Of a stretch of 64,000 nucleotides of DNA, positions 17,447 through 25,391 are shown in pieces. Every line of letters begins with the position of its first letter. The first letter of the stretch is position 1. Where the stretch lies: assembly GCF_022808955.1 (NCBI RefSeq), contig NZ_JAKZEY010000034.1, positions 44,799 to 108,798 on the forward strand. Direction: 5' to 3'. Made by a program: the position numbers and the translations under genes. The notes under the pieces are model-generated. The model worked only from the letters and a program-made list of their open reading frames with translations, searched no databases and was not told where the DNA came from. The DNA comes from Anaerococcus sp. AGMB09787. GTDB lineage: Bacteria; Bacillota; Clostridia; Tissierellales; Peptoniphilaceae.

Positions 17447-18616
17447 CTAATACTTCTTTAGCTCTTCTACCTTATCAAGTCTTTCCCAGGTAAAGTCCTC
17501 ATCATCACGGCCAAAGTGGCCAAAGGCTGCTGTCTTTCTATAGATTGGTCTTTTGAGGTCTAGTTTATCAATGATGGCTTTAGGTCTAAAATCAAAGTTT
17601 TCTTCTACGATTTCTAGGAGTTTCTCATCATCATATTTTCCAGTACCAAAGCTATCCACATATATAGAAAGTGGTCTTGCTATACCAATGGCATAAGATA
17701 GGCCTATCTCAAGCTTATCGCAAAGTCCTGCCGCTACCATATTCTTTGCTGCATACCTTGCCATGTAGGCGGCTGACCTATCTACCTTAGTAGGATCTTT
17801 TCCAGAGAAGGCTCCACCACCAGATTTTGAGTAACCACCGTAGGTATCTACTATGATTTTTCTTCCTGTAAGTCCACTATCGCCCTTAGGGCCACCTATT
17901 ACGAATTTACCTGTTGGATTTACATAAATCTTGGTATTTTCATCTATTAGGTCCTCATCAATTACTTCATCTATTACTTCTCTTATTATGTCTTCCCTTA
18001 TAGTAGCGAGTTCTACATCAGCACTATGTTGGGCAGATATTACTATAGAATCTATCCTTGTTAATTTCCCATCATCATATTCTACTGTTACTTGGCTCTT
18101 GCCATCTGGTCTTAGGTAAGGCAAGATTCCTTCCCTTCTGACATCGCTTAGCCTCTTAGCTAGTCTTTGAACATAGACTACAGATATCGGCAAGTAGCTA
18201 TCTGATTCATTGTCAGCATAGCCAAAGACCATTCCTTGATCCCCTGCCCCGATCTTATCGTAGTCTTCCTTTCCATCTTCATAACCTTGGGCCTTATCAA
18301 CTCCTTGGGCAATATCTGATGATTGCTCGATAAGGGAGGTCAAAACAGCTACATTTGAATAATCAAAGCCTAGCTTTGGATCATCGTAGCCAATTTCCTT
18401 AATTGTGTCTCTTGCGATTTTTTCTATAGGTGCGTAGGCCTTGGTTGTAATCTCTCCTACAACTAAAACCAAACCTGATGTTGTTACAGTTTCACAGGCT
18501 ACCCTTGAATTTTCATCTTGTTTAAGGCATTCATCCAAGATAGCATCAGAAATTTGATCGCATACCTTGTCAGGATGTCCTTCAGTAACTGATTCACTAG
18601 TTATTAATCTCTTCAC
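17447..18616 (-). CDS. metK: S-adenosylmethionine synthase
   Basis: A 389-residue enzyme making SAM from methionine and [25 protein letters not shown] is at the N-terminus, [15 protein letters not shown] in the middle, then the P-loop-like [22 protein letters not shown] and the C-terminal HFGR motif. The length is normal. The ATG directly abuts the ispF stop. No SAM riboswitch is visible, so control would come from the operon promoter at carD. Confidence 0.98.
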   Translation of the reverse strand: MKRLITSESVTEGHPDKVCDQISDAILDECLKQDENSRVACETVTTSGLVLVVGEITTKAYAPIEKIARDTIKEIGYDDPKLGFDYSNVAVLTSLIEQSSDIAQGVDKAQGYEDGKEDYDKIGAGDQGMVFGYADNESDSYLPISVVYVQRLAKRLSDVRREGILPYLRPDGKSQVTVEYDDGKLTRIDSIVISAQHSADVELATIREDIIREVIDEVIDEDLIDENTKIYVNPTGKFVIGGPKGDSGLTGRKIIVDTYGGYSKSGGGAFSGKDPTKVDRSAAYMARYAAKNMVAAGLCDKLEIGLSYAIGIARPLSIYVDSFGTGKYDDEKLLEIVEENFDFRPKAIIDKLDLKRPIYRKTAAFGHFGRDDEDFTWERLDKVEELKKY

Positions 18617-19090
18617 TTATTTCTCCTCTAATAAAACAACTGCCCTGGCCTCAATCCCCTCAGCTCTTCCTGTAAAGCCTAGTTTTTCACTGGTTGAAGC
18701 CTTGACACTTACATTTTCCATATCTGTCCTTAGATGCTCTGCTAAAAGCTTTCTTATCTCTTCTCTTTTGGGTGAGATCTTGGGCATCTCACAAATAATT
18801 ACACTGTCCAAATTAGAAATCCTATAGCCTTTTTCATCCATCAGGTCGATTACCCTATCCAAAAGCTCAATCGAGTAAATATCTTTGTAGGAAGGATCTG
18901 TATCCGGAAACAAGTTTCCAATATCTGGTAGGGCCAAGGCTCCAAGGATGGCATCCATTATGGCATGGGTTAGAACATCGGCATCACTGTGGCCAAGTAA
19001 GCCAAGCTCATAATCAAACTTTACTCCACCTAGGATTAGGTCTCTATTTTGAACTAATTTATGAACATCGTATCCTATTCCAATTCTCAT
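18617..19090 (-). CDS. ispF: 2-C-methyl-D-erythritol 2,4-cyclodiphosphate synthase
   Basis: A 157-residue MEP-pathway enzyme. The metal-binding N-terminus GIGYDVHKL is followed by LGHSDADVLTHAIMDAILGALALPDIGNLFPDTDP, the family signature, and ends with KASTSEKLGFTGRAEGIEARAVVLL. It forms homotrimers and acts on CDP-ME-2-phosphate. The start overlaps the ispD stop by one base, so the two MEP genes are translationally coupled. Confidence 0.98.
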   Translation of the reverse strand: MRIGIGYDVHKLVQNRDLILGGVKFDYELGLLGHSDADVLTHAIMDAILGALALPDIGNLFPDTDPSYKDIYSIELLDRVIDLMDEKGYRISNLDSVIICEMPKISPKREEIRKLLAEHLRTDMENVSVKASTSEKLGFTGRAEGIEARAVVLLEEK

Positions 19091-19794
19091 TATACGTTTT
19101 CTTTCCCTTCTATATAGGCTCTAGCAAAAATAATATCTTCCTTGGTCGTGAGTTTGAAATTAGAATACTCACCCTCTAAGACCTTGACCCCTTCTTTTCT
19201 CTTATAAAATTCAAAGAGGCCAGAGTCATCGGTTACCTTAAACTCACTATTTATATAATCTTCATACATGGAATAAAGGAGGTCCTTGTCAAAACCTTGG
19301 GGAGTTTGGATAGAATAAACAAAGTCCCTATTTGGCGTAAAGTCTACGTACATATTTTCATCTACGATTTTGACTGTATCCTTTGTTTTTACTGCACTAA
19401 CTACCGCCTTATTGGTCCTTAGACCATCTATGACCTTATAAAAAAGCTCCCTAGTCGCAAAGGGCCTTACCCCATCGTGGGTTATAAGAAGCTCGGTCCT
19501 TGGGTCAAGAGCCTTGAGTCCCTCAAAAGTAGATAGCTCCCTAGTAGAAGAGCCATAAATCACCCTCGTCCTCTTGTCATACTTAGGCAAAAAGTCCTCT
19601 AGGAGATCTTCATCTCCCCTCCTAATAACGAGTATTAGCTCATCAATTTCCTCTATACTACATACTGTATCTAGGGTAATCTCTAGGACCTTCCTCCCAC
19701 CTAGATCGATATAGGGTTTGTTGATCTCACTATCCATCCTAGATCCAGACCCTGCAGCTATAACTATGCAGGATAAAAATTTATTATCAATCAT
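19090..19794 (-). CDS. ispD: 2-C-methyl-D-erythritol 4-phosphate cytidylyltransferase
   Basis: A 234-residue nucleotidyltransferase giving CDP-methylerythritol. The nucleotide-binding loop CIVIAAGSGSRMDSEINKPYIDLGG lies at the N-terminus, and ITHDGVRPFATREL and YSIQTPQGFDKDLL are the other family motifs. The ATG overlaps the 3' end of the upstream PIN/TRAM gene by 8 bases. With ispF next to it, this shows use of the non-mevalonate isoprenoid route. Confidence 0.97.
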   Translation of the reverse strand: MIDNKFLSCIVIAAGSGSRMDSEINKPYIDLGGRKVLEITLDTVCSIEEIDELILVIRRGDEDLLEDFLPKYDKRTRVIYGSSTRELSTFEGLKALDPRTELLITHDGVRPFATRELFYKVIDGLRTNKAVVSAVKTKDTVKIVDENMYVDFTPNRDFVYSIQTPQGFDKDLLYSMYEDYINSEFKVTDDSGLFEFYKRKEGVKVLEGEYSNFKLTTKEDIIFARAYIEGKENV

Positions 19795-20917
19795 TTTTTG
19801 ACCTTACAAATATCATTCTTCCTGCACTAGTTTGCAAGACTGAAGTTACTACTGCATCTATAGTTTGGTCTAAATACTTAAGCCCATCTTCTACAACAAC
19901 CATAGTTCCATCTTCGAGGTAGCCTACCCCTTGGTTCTTGCCCTTACCTTCCTTGATTACCTCTATCCTCATTAGCTCTCCAGGAATTACTACTGGCTTT
20001 AGGGCATTGGCTAGGTCATTTATATTCAAGATAGGAATACCTTGGACATCTGCCACCTTGTTTAGGTTGTAGTCATTGGTAAAGACCTTACCCTTAAAGT
20101 CTATGGCAAGTTTTAGAAGTTTTGAATCAACTTCCTTGATATCCTTGTAATCCTTGTGGCTTAGCTTCAAATTAATCTTGTCATTTTCTTGGATCTTTTT
20201 GATTATATCAAGACCCCTCCTGCCCCTTTCTCTCTTAAGGTCGTCAGGGCTATCGGCGATGTGTTGGAGTTCTTCTAGGACGAAGTCACTTACTACAAGG
20301 TCGCCTTCTATAAAGCCTGTTTCAATTATATCTAGGATTCTCCCATCGATTATAACTGAAGTATCTAATATCTTTGGAGTGGCAATGTTCTTATTCTTAT
20401 CAGCCTTGTAGGACTTGGCTTCCCTAGTATCCTTGCTATCTTTGGTCTCCTTGGTATCCTTATTATCTTTTCTTTGGAAAATATTTACAATATCATCGGT
20501 AGAATTGCCTGCAACTCTCCATCCCAAGTAACCCAAACCTATATATAATAAAATTGATAATAGCACAAAAATTGAATTTCCTACATAAGGTAGGCTTAAT
20601 TCGGTCAAAGGTTTTGAAACTAAGGCTGCAATCAAAAATCCTAATATAGCTCCTATAATACCCACAATTAAATTCTTGGCGGGCATCTTCTTTAAACTAT
20701 CTTCAAAATTTACGAAACTTTTAGCAAATCTATTGCCAAAAGTATCTATTAGTACATAAAAAAGTAATGCTCCTAATACGGCTGCTATTGCATTGGCTAA
20801 AATAAAATATATGCCGGATCCCGGTAAAAAGTCCAATCCGGCATTTATTAATCTAAATAGCACAATTCCAAGAACAGCTCCGATTATTAAAAGCACCAAT
20901 CGAATTATTCTCTTCAT
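19787..20917 (-). CDS. Membrane-anchored PIN/TRAM-domain protein (YacL-like)
   Basis: About 376 residues. Four membrane segments lie in the first 140 residues. A hydrophilic, repeat-like linker follows (DNKDTKETKDSKDTREAK, around 150-170). The PIN nuclease-fold domain starts at KILDTSVIIDGRILDI with conserved acidic residues through VFTNDYNLNKVA, and a C-terminal TRAM domain begins near VVIPGELMRIEVIKEGKGKNQGVGYLEDG. The family (Bacillus YacL) usually lies between carD-like and ispD genes, as here. I use the ATG at 20917, which has GGAG upstream. Its RNA target is unknown. Confidence 0.92.
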   Translation of the reverse strand: MKRIIRLVLLIIGAVLGIVLFRLINAGLDFLPGSGIYFILANAIAAVLGALLFYVLIDTFGNRFAKSFVNFEDSLKKMPAKNLIVGIIGAILGFLIAALVSKPLTELSLPYVGNSIFVLLSILLYIGLGYLGWRVAGNSTDDIVNIFQRKDNKDTKETKDSKDTREAKSYKADKNKNIATPKILDTSVIIDGRILDIIETGFIEGDLVVSDFVLEELQHIADSPDDLKRERGRRGLDIIKKIQENDKINLKLSHKDYKDIKEVDSKLLKLAIDFKGKVFTNDYNLNKVADVQGIPILNINDLANALKPVVIPGELMRIEVIKEGKGKNQGVGYLEDGTMVVVEDGLKYLDQTIDAVVTSVLQTSAGRMIFVRSKND

Positions 20918-20927
20918 CAACTACTCC

Positions 20928-21407
20928 TTAGAGTCCTATAGACTCATCTATCATCTCTTCTGCTTCTTCTTTCTTGAGAGAGCCTGCCATAACAAGCTCG
21001 CTTGCAAGGATCCTCCTCGCCCTATTTAATAGCTTCTTTTCTGTTGTGGAAAGTCCCTTTTTCTTATCAAGGAGGGCAAGGTTTCTTACCATCTCTGCTA
21101 TCTCGTAAATATCTCCTTGCTTTAAAATTTCTTGATTTTGCCTATATCTTGCGGTCCAATTGTTACTCATCTTGCTTGGCTCATCATCCAAGATTGCGAG
21201 TACCTTATCGCCTTCTTCCTTACTAATTACCTCCCTAATATGCATATCGTTGATTTTTGATGTAGGTATAGATATATCCATATCCCCAATAGGCATTTTT
21301 AGGATATAATATTCCTTCTCATCTCCCAAAAATTCTTTCTTTTCGATTGCATCTATGGTACCTGCCCCATGCATAGGGTATACGATTTTATCGCCGATTT
21401 TAAACAT
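20928..21407 (-). CDS. CarD/CdnL-family transcription regulator
   Basis: A 159-residue protein with the RNA-polymerase-interacting CarD_CdnL_TRCF domain at the N-terminus (FKIGDKIVYPMHGAGTIDAIEKKEF...YYILKMP), followed by the helical DNA-contact domain (LAILDDEPSKMSNNWTARYRQNQEIL through the C-terminus). It binds the RNAP beta subunit and stabilises open complexes, often at rRNA promoters. It is the first gene of the housekeeping operon, with AGGAGG upstream of the ATG and two tandem promoters. Confidence 0.94.
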   Translation of the reverse strand: MFKIGDKIVYPMHGAGTIDAIEKKEFLGDEKEYYILKMPIGDMDISIPTSKINDMHIREVISKEEGDKVLAILDDEPSKMSNNWTARYRQNQEILKQGDIYEIAEMVRNLALLDKKKGLSTTEKKLLNRARRILASELVMAGSLKKEEAEEMIDESIGL

Positions 21408-21432
21408 TTATACCTCCTAGGCTCCTACTTAT

Positions 21433-21502
21433 ATTATAACCTATTCGGTAAATTTAGTAAACGTAAGTATAAAATTATATCACACTAGGTCAATTATTTC
21501 AA
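21433..21502 (-). promoter_or_regulatory. Two tandem promoters of the carD operon
   Basis: Read leftwards. The distal promoter is TTGAAA (21497-21502), 17-bp spacer, TATAAT (21474-21479). The proximal promoter is TTTACT (21456-21461), 17-bp spacer, TATAAT (21433-21438). The distal -35 overlaps the stop codon of the upstream lipid-kinase gene. Confidence 0.8.
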
Positions 21503-22398
21503 TGATTGACGCCATTTATTATCCTAATTCTCTCCTTAAGGATCTCTATCTGGCTCTCACTAGTTTCGCCACCATATTCTCCATCTAATGCCCAAGCTAC
21601 TGGCTTGTCAGTTTTTATCTTAAAGGACTTACCTTGCCTAAAGATAACCATGTCATTTTCTTTTTTGGATGTGAGGCCTGCTACAATTTTATTAATATCG
21701 GCAAGACCGGTAGGTTTTTTTATCATAGTTAGCTCAAAGATTCCATCATTAAGACCTACATTATTGCCCATGAGATTTTTGAAGCCACCCACACTATAGG
21801 AGTTGGTGATCATAAAGTGAACTAGGTCTCCCTCTATAAGCTCTCCGTCAATTTCGACCTCTGTTTGGTAGGAATCCATATTTTGGAGAGGAAGGGCCTT
21901 TCTTAGTCCTTCAAAAACATAGGCACTCCTGCCAAAGACATTCTTGATGCCTTGATCAGTATTAAAGGATACATCTGATATGGTACCAAAGGCTGCCACA
22001 TAGACAAAGTACTTATCGTCAATCTTACCCACATCAATTGGGTCAGCCTGACCTTCGACAGCCATTGTAGTTGCTTCTTCTATATCTAGGGATATCTCTA
22101 GAGAACTTGCAAAGTCATTGGTAGATCCAGTTGGTATGTAGGCAAAGATAGGATCACTATCAGACTTTAAGGCTCCCGATATAATCTCATCTAGGGTACC
22201 ATCCCCTCCAGAGACTATTATCTTCTCATAGTCCTTGCCATATTTTTGTACTACTTTCCTTCCATCTCCCACATCCTGGGTAGCATAGACGCTAGCTAGG
22301 AGACCCTTCGAACTTAAATAATTTATAATTTCTGGCAAATGCTCAGCAAGTTTTTGCTGACCACTATTTGGATTGTAGATAAACAAGATATTTTTCAT
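21499..22398 (-). CDS. Diacylglycerol kinase-like lipid kinase (YegS/DagK family)
   Basis: A 299-residue lipid kinase. It starts with NILFIYNPNSGQQKL, carries the catalytic-loop motif IIVSGGDGTLDEIISGAL, then YIPTGSTNDFASSLEI, and the C-terminal LDGE motif (VAWALDGEYGG). It phosphorylates diacylglycerol or a related lipid at the inner face of the membrane, recycling head-group turnover products. It is a single gene with an extended -10 (TGATATAAT) about 90 bases upstream and lies next to the decayed accessory island. Confidence 0.92.
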   Translation of the reverse strand: MKNILFIYNPNSGQQKLAEHLPEIINYLSSKGLLASVYATQDVGDGRKVVQKYGKDYEKIIVSGGDGTLDEIISGALKSDSDPIFAYIPTGSTNDFASSLEISLDIEEATTMAVEGQADPIDVGKIDDKYFVYVAAFGTISDVSFNTDQGIKNVFGRSAYVFEGLRKALPLQNMDSYQTEVEIDGELIEGDLVHFMITNSYSVGGFKNLMGNNVGLNDGIFELTMIKKPTGLADINKIVAGLTSKKENDMVIFRQGKSFKIKTDKPVAWALDGEYGGETSESQIEILKERIRIINGVNH

Positions 22399-22560
22399 AA
22401 TAAACTCCTAAAAATAATCTTATTTTTAATCTTACTTGCATTTAAGCAAATTTAAATACAAAATGCTAGAAATTTTTATAGATTATATCACTTGGTATTG
22501 ATGAAATTTGTTTTTCTTTACATTATTACATAGTATAAAATATTATGTGTAAAATGGAAA

Positions 22561-22630
22561 AAGAGAACTCAAACTTGTAAAGTTTTGTTAAGAAACAAAA
22601 GAAAAACATAAACTAACAAGGAGTTCTCTT
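22561..22630 (+). repeat. 10-bp inverted repeat around the transposase ribosome site
   Basis: AAGAGAACTC (22561-22570) and its exact complement GAGTTCTCTT (22621-22630) enclose 50 bases. The right arm overlaps the AAGGAG ribosome site of the transposase remnant. It may be the left terminal repeat of the element or a hairpin that limits transposase translation. Confidence 0.55.
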
Positions 22631-22920
22631 ATGGAGAATTTTAACACAGAATTAATGCAAATACTAGCCCAAGGATTAGATATTAATGATTTTTTTAGAA
22701 GGCAGTTTGAAATAGCTATAAATATCTCCTAAAATCAGAACTAACAGTATTTTTAGATTATGACAAATGGAGTAGAAAGGCTATGGATCTTATAATTTAA
22801 GAAATAGGTGTTATCATAGAAATTTAAAAACTAAATTCGGAAACATTGACCTTCAGATACCTAGAGATAGATTAGGTCAATTTGAGCAAGAGACACTAAA
22901 AGCATATACTAGAAGCTAGA
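22631..22920 (+). pseudogene. IS256/Mutator-family transposase, 5' remnant with frameshifts
   Basis: The reading frame opens at ATG 22631 as MENFNTELMQILAQGLDIND and stops after 33 codons. Other frames then continue the same protein: LLKSELTVFLDYDKWSRK, then GSYNLRNRCYHRNLKTKFGN leading to LQIPRDRLGQFEQETLKAY. This matches the N-terminal part of Mutator (IS256) transposases. At least two frameshifts are present and the catalytic DDE core is missing. It is a dead insertion-sequence fragment marking the edge of the accessory island. Confidence 0.85.
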
Positions 22921-23155
22921 AAGAGAAGTAGCAGACCTATTAGAAAGTATATTACACTTTGTAAGTGATGGAATAGTAGGTTTAAAAGAAGCACTTACAT
23001 ACATATACTTAGGAAGCAAAGCACCAAACCTCTTAGACCCACTTAATGAGAATATAGAAGACAAAGTAAGAACAAAAGATAAACTAGAAGTAGCAAATGA
23101 TACTAAGCTTATCAATTCATCATATGACATAGAAATAGCAAAAAAAATAGCATAG
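22912..23155 (+). pseudogene. Unidentified coding remnant fused behind the transposase fragment
   Basis: An open stretch of about 80 codons begins LEREVADLLESILHFVSDGI and continues through LKEALTYIYLGSKAPNLLDP to a stop near 23155. It does not resemble the rest of an IS256 transposase and I do not recognise the family. It has no start codon or ribosome site of its own, so it looks like the 3' end of another gene joined to the IS fragment by deletion. A frame on the opposite strand over the same bases is a shadow. Confidence 0.5.
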
Positions 23156-23312
23156 TTTCTAACTAAAGTGTCAATTAAGTACCCTGAACTTAGAAAAATC
23201 CTATAAGGCAAGGACAACTTATCTGCCTTTATTCTATATTATCCTATCTATAATATTGTTTTATTTATCTAGTAGAACATTTTTAATGTATTATATACTA
23301 GATGAAGTTGTA

Positions 23313-23338
23313 CAAAGGGCTCTTACAACGGCCCTTTG
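23313..23338. other. Hairpin without U-run
   Basis: CAAAGGGC (23313-23320) and GCCCTTTG (23331-23338) form an 8-bp stem with a 10-base loop. Neither strand has a following U-run. It lies about 15 bases downstream of the candidate RiPP precursor gene and could protect the 3' end of its transcript. Confidence 0.55.
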
Positions 23339-23353
23339 CCATCAACTCTTACT

Positions 23354-23509
23354 TTAATCTTTTGTTATTGTATTACCTCCGAAACATCCACATGTAAAGA
23401 ACGTTTGATCATGAGCAATTCTTTCTTCTTCATAAGGCTCACATTCAACCTCAATTTTTACATTACATAAATCATCAATGTCATTTTTTAGATTTTCATT
23501 TTCTTTCAT
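23354..23509 (-). CDS. Small cysteine-containing peptide, candidate RiPP precursor
   Basis: A 51-residue peptide starting at ATG 23509 with AGGAG (23516-23520) at good spacing. The N-terminal 38 residues are strongly acidic and leader-like (MKENENLKNDIDDLCNVKIE...). The C-terminal core contains FFTCGCFGGNT, with cysteines at 40 and 42 followed by two glycines; two more cysteines lie at 15 and 23. It is the last gene of a unit that begins with a SPASM-domain maturase relic and an ABC exporter relic. This order and composition suggest a ribosomally made, radical-SAM-modified peptide. No known precursor family is recognised, and the reading frame itself is intact. Confidence 0.65.
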   Translation of the reverse strand: MKENENLKNDIDDLCNVKIEVECEPYEEERIAHDQTFFTCGCFGGNTITKD

Positions 23510-23520
23510 TTTTTTCTCCT

Positions 23521-23564
23521 ATATAATTATTTATATCAACATATATTATTATATATATCAACAT
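23521..23564 (-). repeat. Tandem 22-bp duplication upstream of the small peptide gene
   Basis: Bases 23521-23542 and 23543-23564 are two copies of one 22-bp unit, identical at 20 of 22 positions and sharing TATATCAACAT at the end. They fill the whole gap between the exporter relic stop and the peptide ribosome site. The role is unknown: a promoter or operator duplication or replication slippage are both possible. Confidence 0.75.
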
Positions 23565-24032
23565 CTACTTTAATTCTATGATTTCATCATAAAGTTTTTT
23601 ATTATCATCAGATACATGCGATATCATTACGAGCATGATATTTTCACCTAGGAGATTTAGCTCAAGTTGATTTTTGGTGGCTACATTCATAGTCATCTGG
23701 CTTATAACATCTGCTAATAACTTTTTCCTATCAATCTTTGGAGTATAAGTCATAATAAAATTGTCTATGTAATCTTCTCTTAAATTATTTGCTATCCTTT
23801 GGTCAGATCTTGATATGAATTTTCCATTTATATAAGATAAAAGTGGAACAAGGCTCATAGAGATAACTACCCCTATGGCAAGTTTTATAAATTTACTTAT
23901 ATTGCCATCTATAATAGCGTTAGTCATCCAAGTATTGAAGTAAGAGTTAATAACCATCAAAAGACTTGATAGGATCATTGTTAGTATGATAACTAACTGT
24001 ATAGTTTTTGTTTCTTTTAAATATTTTTTCAT
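23565..24032 (-). pseudogene. ABC exporter collapsed by in-frame internal deletion
   Basis: 155 codons remain open. Residues 1 to about 128 are the start of an ABC exporter membrane domain, with segments near 12-30 and 48-68 and the cytoplasmic motif SRSDQRIANNLREDYIDNF. The frame then jumps to NIMLVMISHVSDDNKKLYDE, which matches the H-loop and tail of an ABC nucleotide-binding domain. About 380 residues, including Walker A, signature and Walker B, are missing. The ATG overlaps the maturase relic stop (ATGA), showing the original operon arrangement. It cannot function as an exporter. Confidence 0.8.
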
Positions 24033-24540
24033 AGGTCTTCCTTATCTCTTTTAATATGAGCAAAATAATAATCATATGTTTTTTTAAGATATTGATATTG
24101 ACAATGTATATTACAAGCTTCTTTCTTATAGTTACATCCACCCATGCACTTATAAAAAAACATACAGGTATAACATGCATCGGGAAAATACGATTTTCTT
24201 TTTTCAAAAATATAATTCCTTTTGTCAGGATTCCCTTCAATTCTTTTAGAATTTCCCAAATCAGCTCCACATGAATATATATTAGACTACAAATCTATAT
24301 AGAAGCTTCCAAATAAGCTATCTTTGGTACATGGAGAAAATTTTGGCAAAGATTTTTTTATAGGGAGTCTTTCTTTATCTATAAGCTTCCATAGCTCAAT
24401 AATCATATTAGCTCTTTTCTCCAAAGCTACATCTGATTTATATTTACTATTACCAAAAACAGGCGACAGATATATATTTGTATTTTTATATTCTATTATT
24501 TTATTAGGTATTTCAAGTCAAGTCCATAATATTTTGTAAA
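24029..24540 (-). pseudogene. Radical-SAM/SPASM peptide maturase, C-terminal half with stop codons
   Basis: One frame runs through in-frame stops at 24518-24520 (TGA) and 24287-24289 (TAG). After the TAG comes SNIYSCGADLGNSKRIEG, then the hallmark SPASM cysteine spacing C-x2-C-x5-C-x3-C (ACYTCMFFYKCMGGCNY), with two more cysteines after it. Before the TAG lies LPKFSPCTKDSLFGSFYIDL, the upstream SPASM cysteine. The TAG falls where a conserved aspartate-glycine pair is expected. The radical-SAM CxxxCxxC half is not found. It was the first gene of a maturase-exporter-precursor unit. Confidence 0.82.
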
Positions 24541-24560
24541 TATTCATTAATAATTTTTAT

Positions 24561-24590
24561 TTTGACTAAATTATAGTTATTATGTTATTT
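24561..24590 (+). promoter_or_regulatory. Probable promoter of the rightward ABC transporter
   Basis: -35 TTGACT (24561-24566), 18-bp spacer and -10 TATTTT (24585-24590) preceded by TG (extended -10). The ATPase ATG follows 28 bases later with GAGAGG as ribosome site. Confidence 0.5.
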
Positions 24591-24617
24591 TTATAGTAAA
24601 AGAATAGAGAGGATATT

Positions 24618-25391
24618 ATGGAACTAGTTTTAAAAGATATTGATAAGTCATTTGGAAATAAAGAAGTCCTAAACAAGGCAAGCTTTAGTTTTGACAAGGG
24701 TTATGTCTATGCCCTCCTCGGTAGGAATGGAGCAGGAAAAACTACCCTCTTTAGGATAATTAATGAAAGTATAGACAAGGATGGTGGAGAGGTCTACCTA
24801 GAGGATGGAGGATCTACCCACAAGTTAGATTTTAAGGATATATTCTTTATGGTAAGTGAACCTGAGCTTCCTAAGTTTTTAACTGGTAGGGAATTTATTA
24901 GGTTCTTCGTCGATGCCAACAAGGATAAAATCGATGGAAACGTAGATATTAATGAATATTTTGACCTAGTCGACTTTGACCTGGATGATGCTGATAGGCT
25001 AATCCAAGATTATTCAACAGGTATGAAAAACAAATTACAAATGATTATGTTCTTGGTCTTAAAACCTCTAGTTATCCTCATGGATGAGCCTTTGACAAGT
25101 CTAGATGTAGTAGTCCAAGCTCAGATGAAAAATATAATCAGGCAAATCAGTAAGGACCATATTATAATATTTTCAACCCATATCATGGGCCTTGCCAAGG
25201 ATATATGCGATAAGATTTGCCTCCTCCACGAAAAAAATCTCCAAGCTGTGGACGGCCTTATCAAAGACGATCCTAACTTTGAAGATACTGTAATCTCCCT
25301 ATTGACCCGTGATAAGGAAGATGATGAATTTAAGGAAGCCTCAAGGAAGCTATCCAATAAGAAAGAAGTTAACTATGAACAAGAGCTATAG
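24618..25391 (+). CDS. ABC transporter ATPase of unknown substrate
   Basis: A 257-residue ATPase with Walker A GRNGAGKTT, a signature region reduced to DYSTGMKNKLQ (degenerate LSGGQ, as in many ABC-2 ATPases), Walker B LVILMDEPLTSLD and H-loop FSTHI. It is one of the few plus-strand genes and overlaps the permease start by 17 bases. The pair resembles ABC-2 export systems used for drugs, bacteriocin immunity or lipids. Its place beside a RiPP relic makes self-immunity conceivable, but nothing in the sequence proves it. Confidence 0.85.
   Translation: MELVLKDIDKSFGNKEVLNKASFSFDKGYVYALLGRNGAGKTTLFRIINESIDKDGGEVYLEDGGSTHKLDFKDIFFMVSEPELPKFLTGREFIRFFVDANKDKIDGNVDINEYFDLVDFDLDDADRLIQDYSTGMKNKLQMIMFLVLKPLVILMDEPLTSLDVVVQAQMKNIIRQISKDHIIIFSTHIMGLAKDICDKICLLHEKNLQAVDGLIKDDPNFEDTVISLLTRDKEDDEFKEASRKLSNKKEVNYEQEL

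Noticed and set aside
22909..23217. 102-codon open frame on the minus strand
   Set aside because: It is the complement of the coding remnant LEREVADLL... on the plus strand, with no ribosome site or family likeness.
23947..24270. 107-codon minus-strand frame over the maturase relic
   Set aside because: A different frame of the same region carries the SPASM cysteine pattern in correct spacing; this frame has no recognisable motif.
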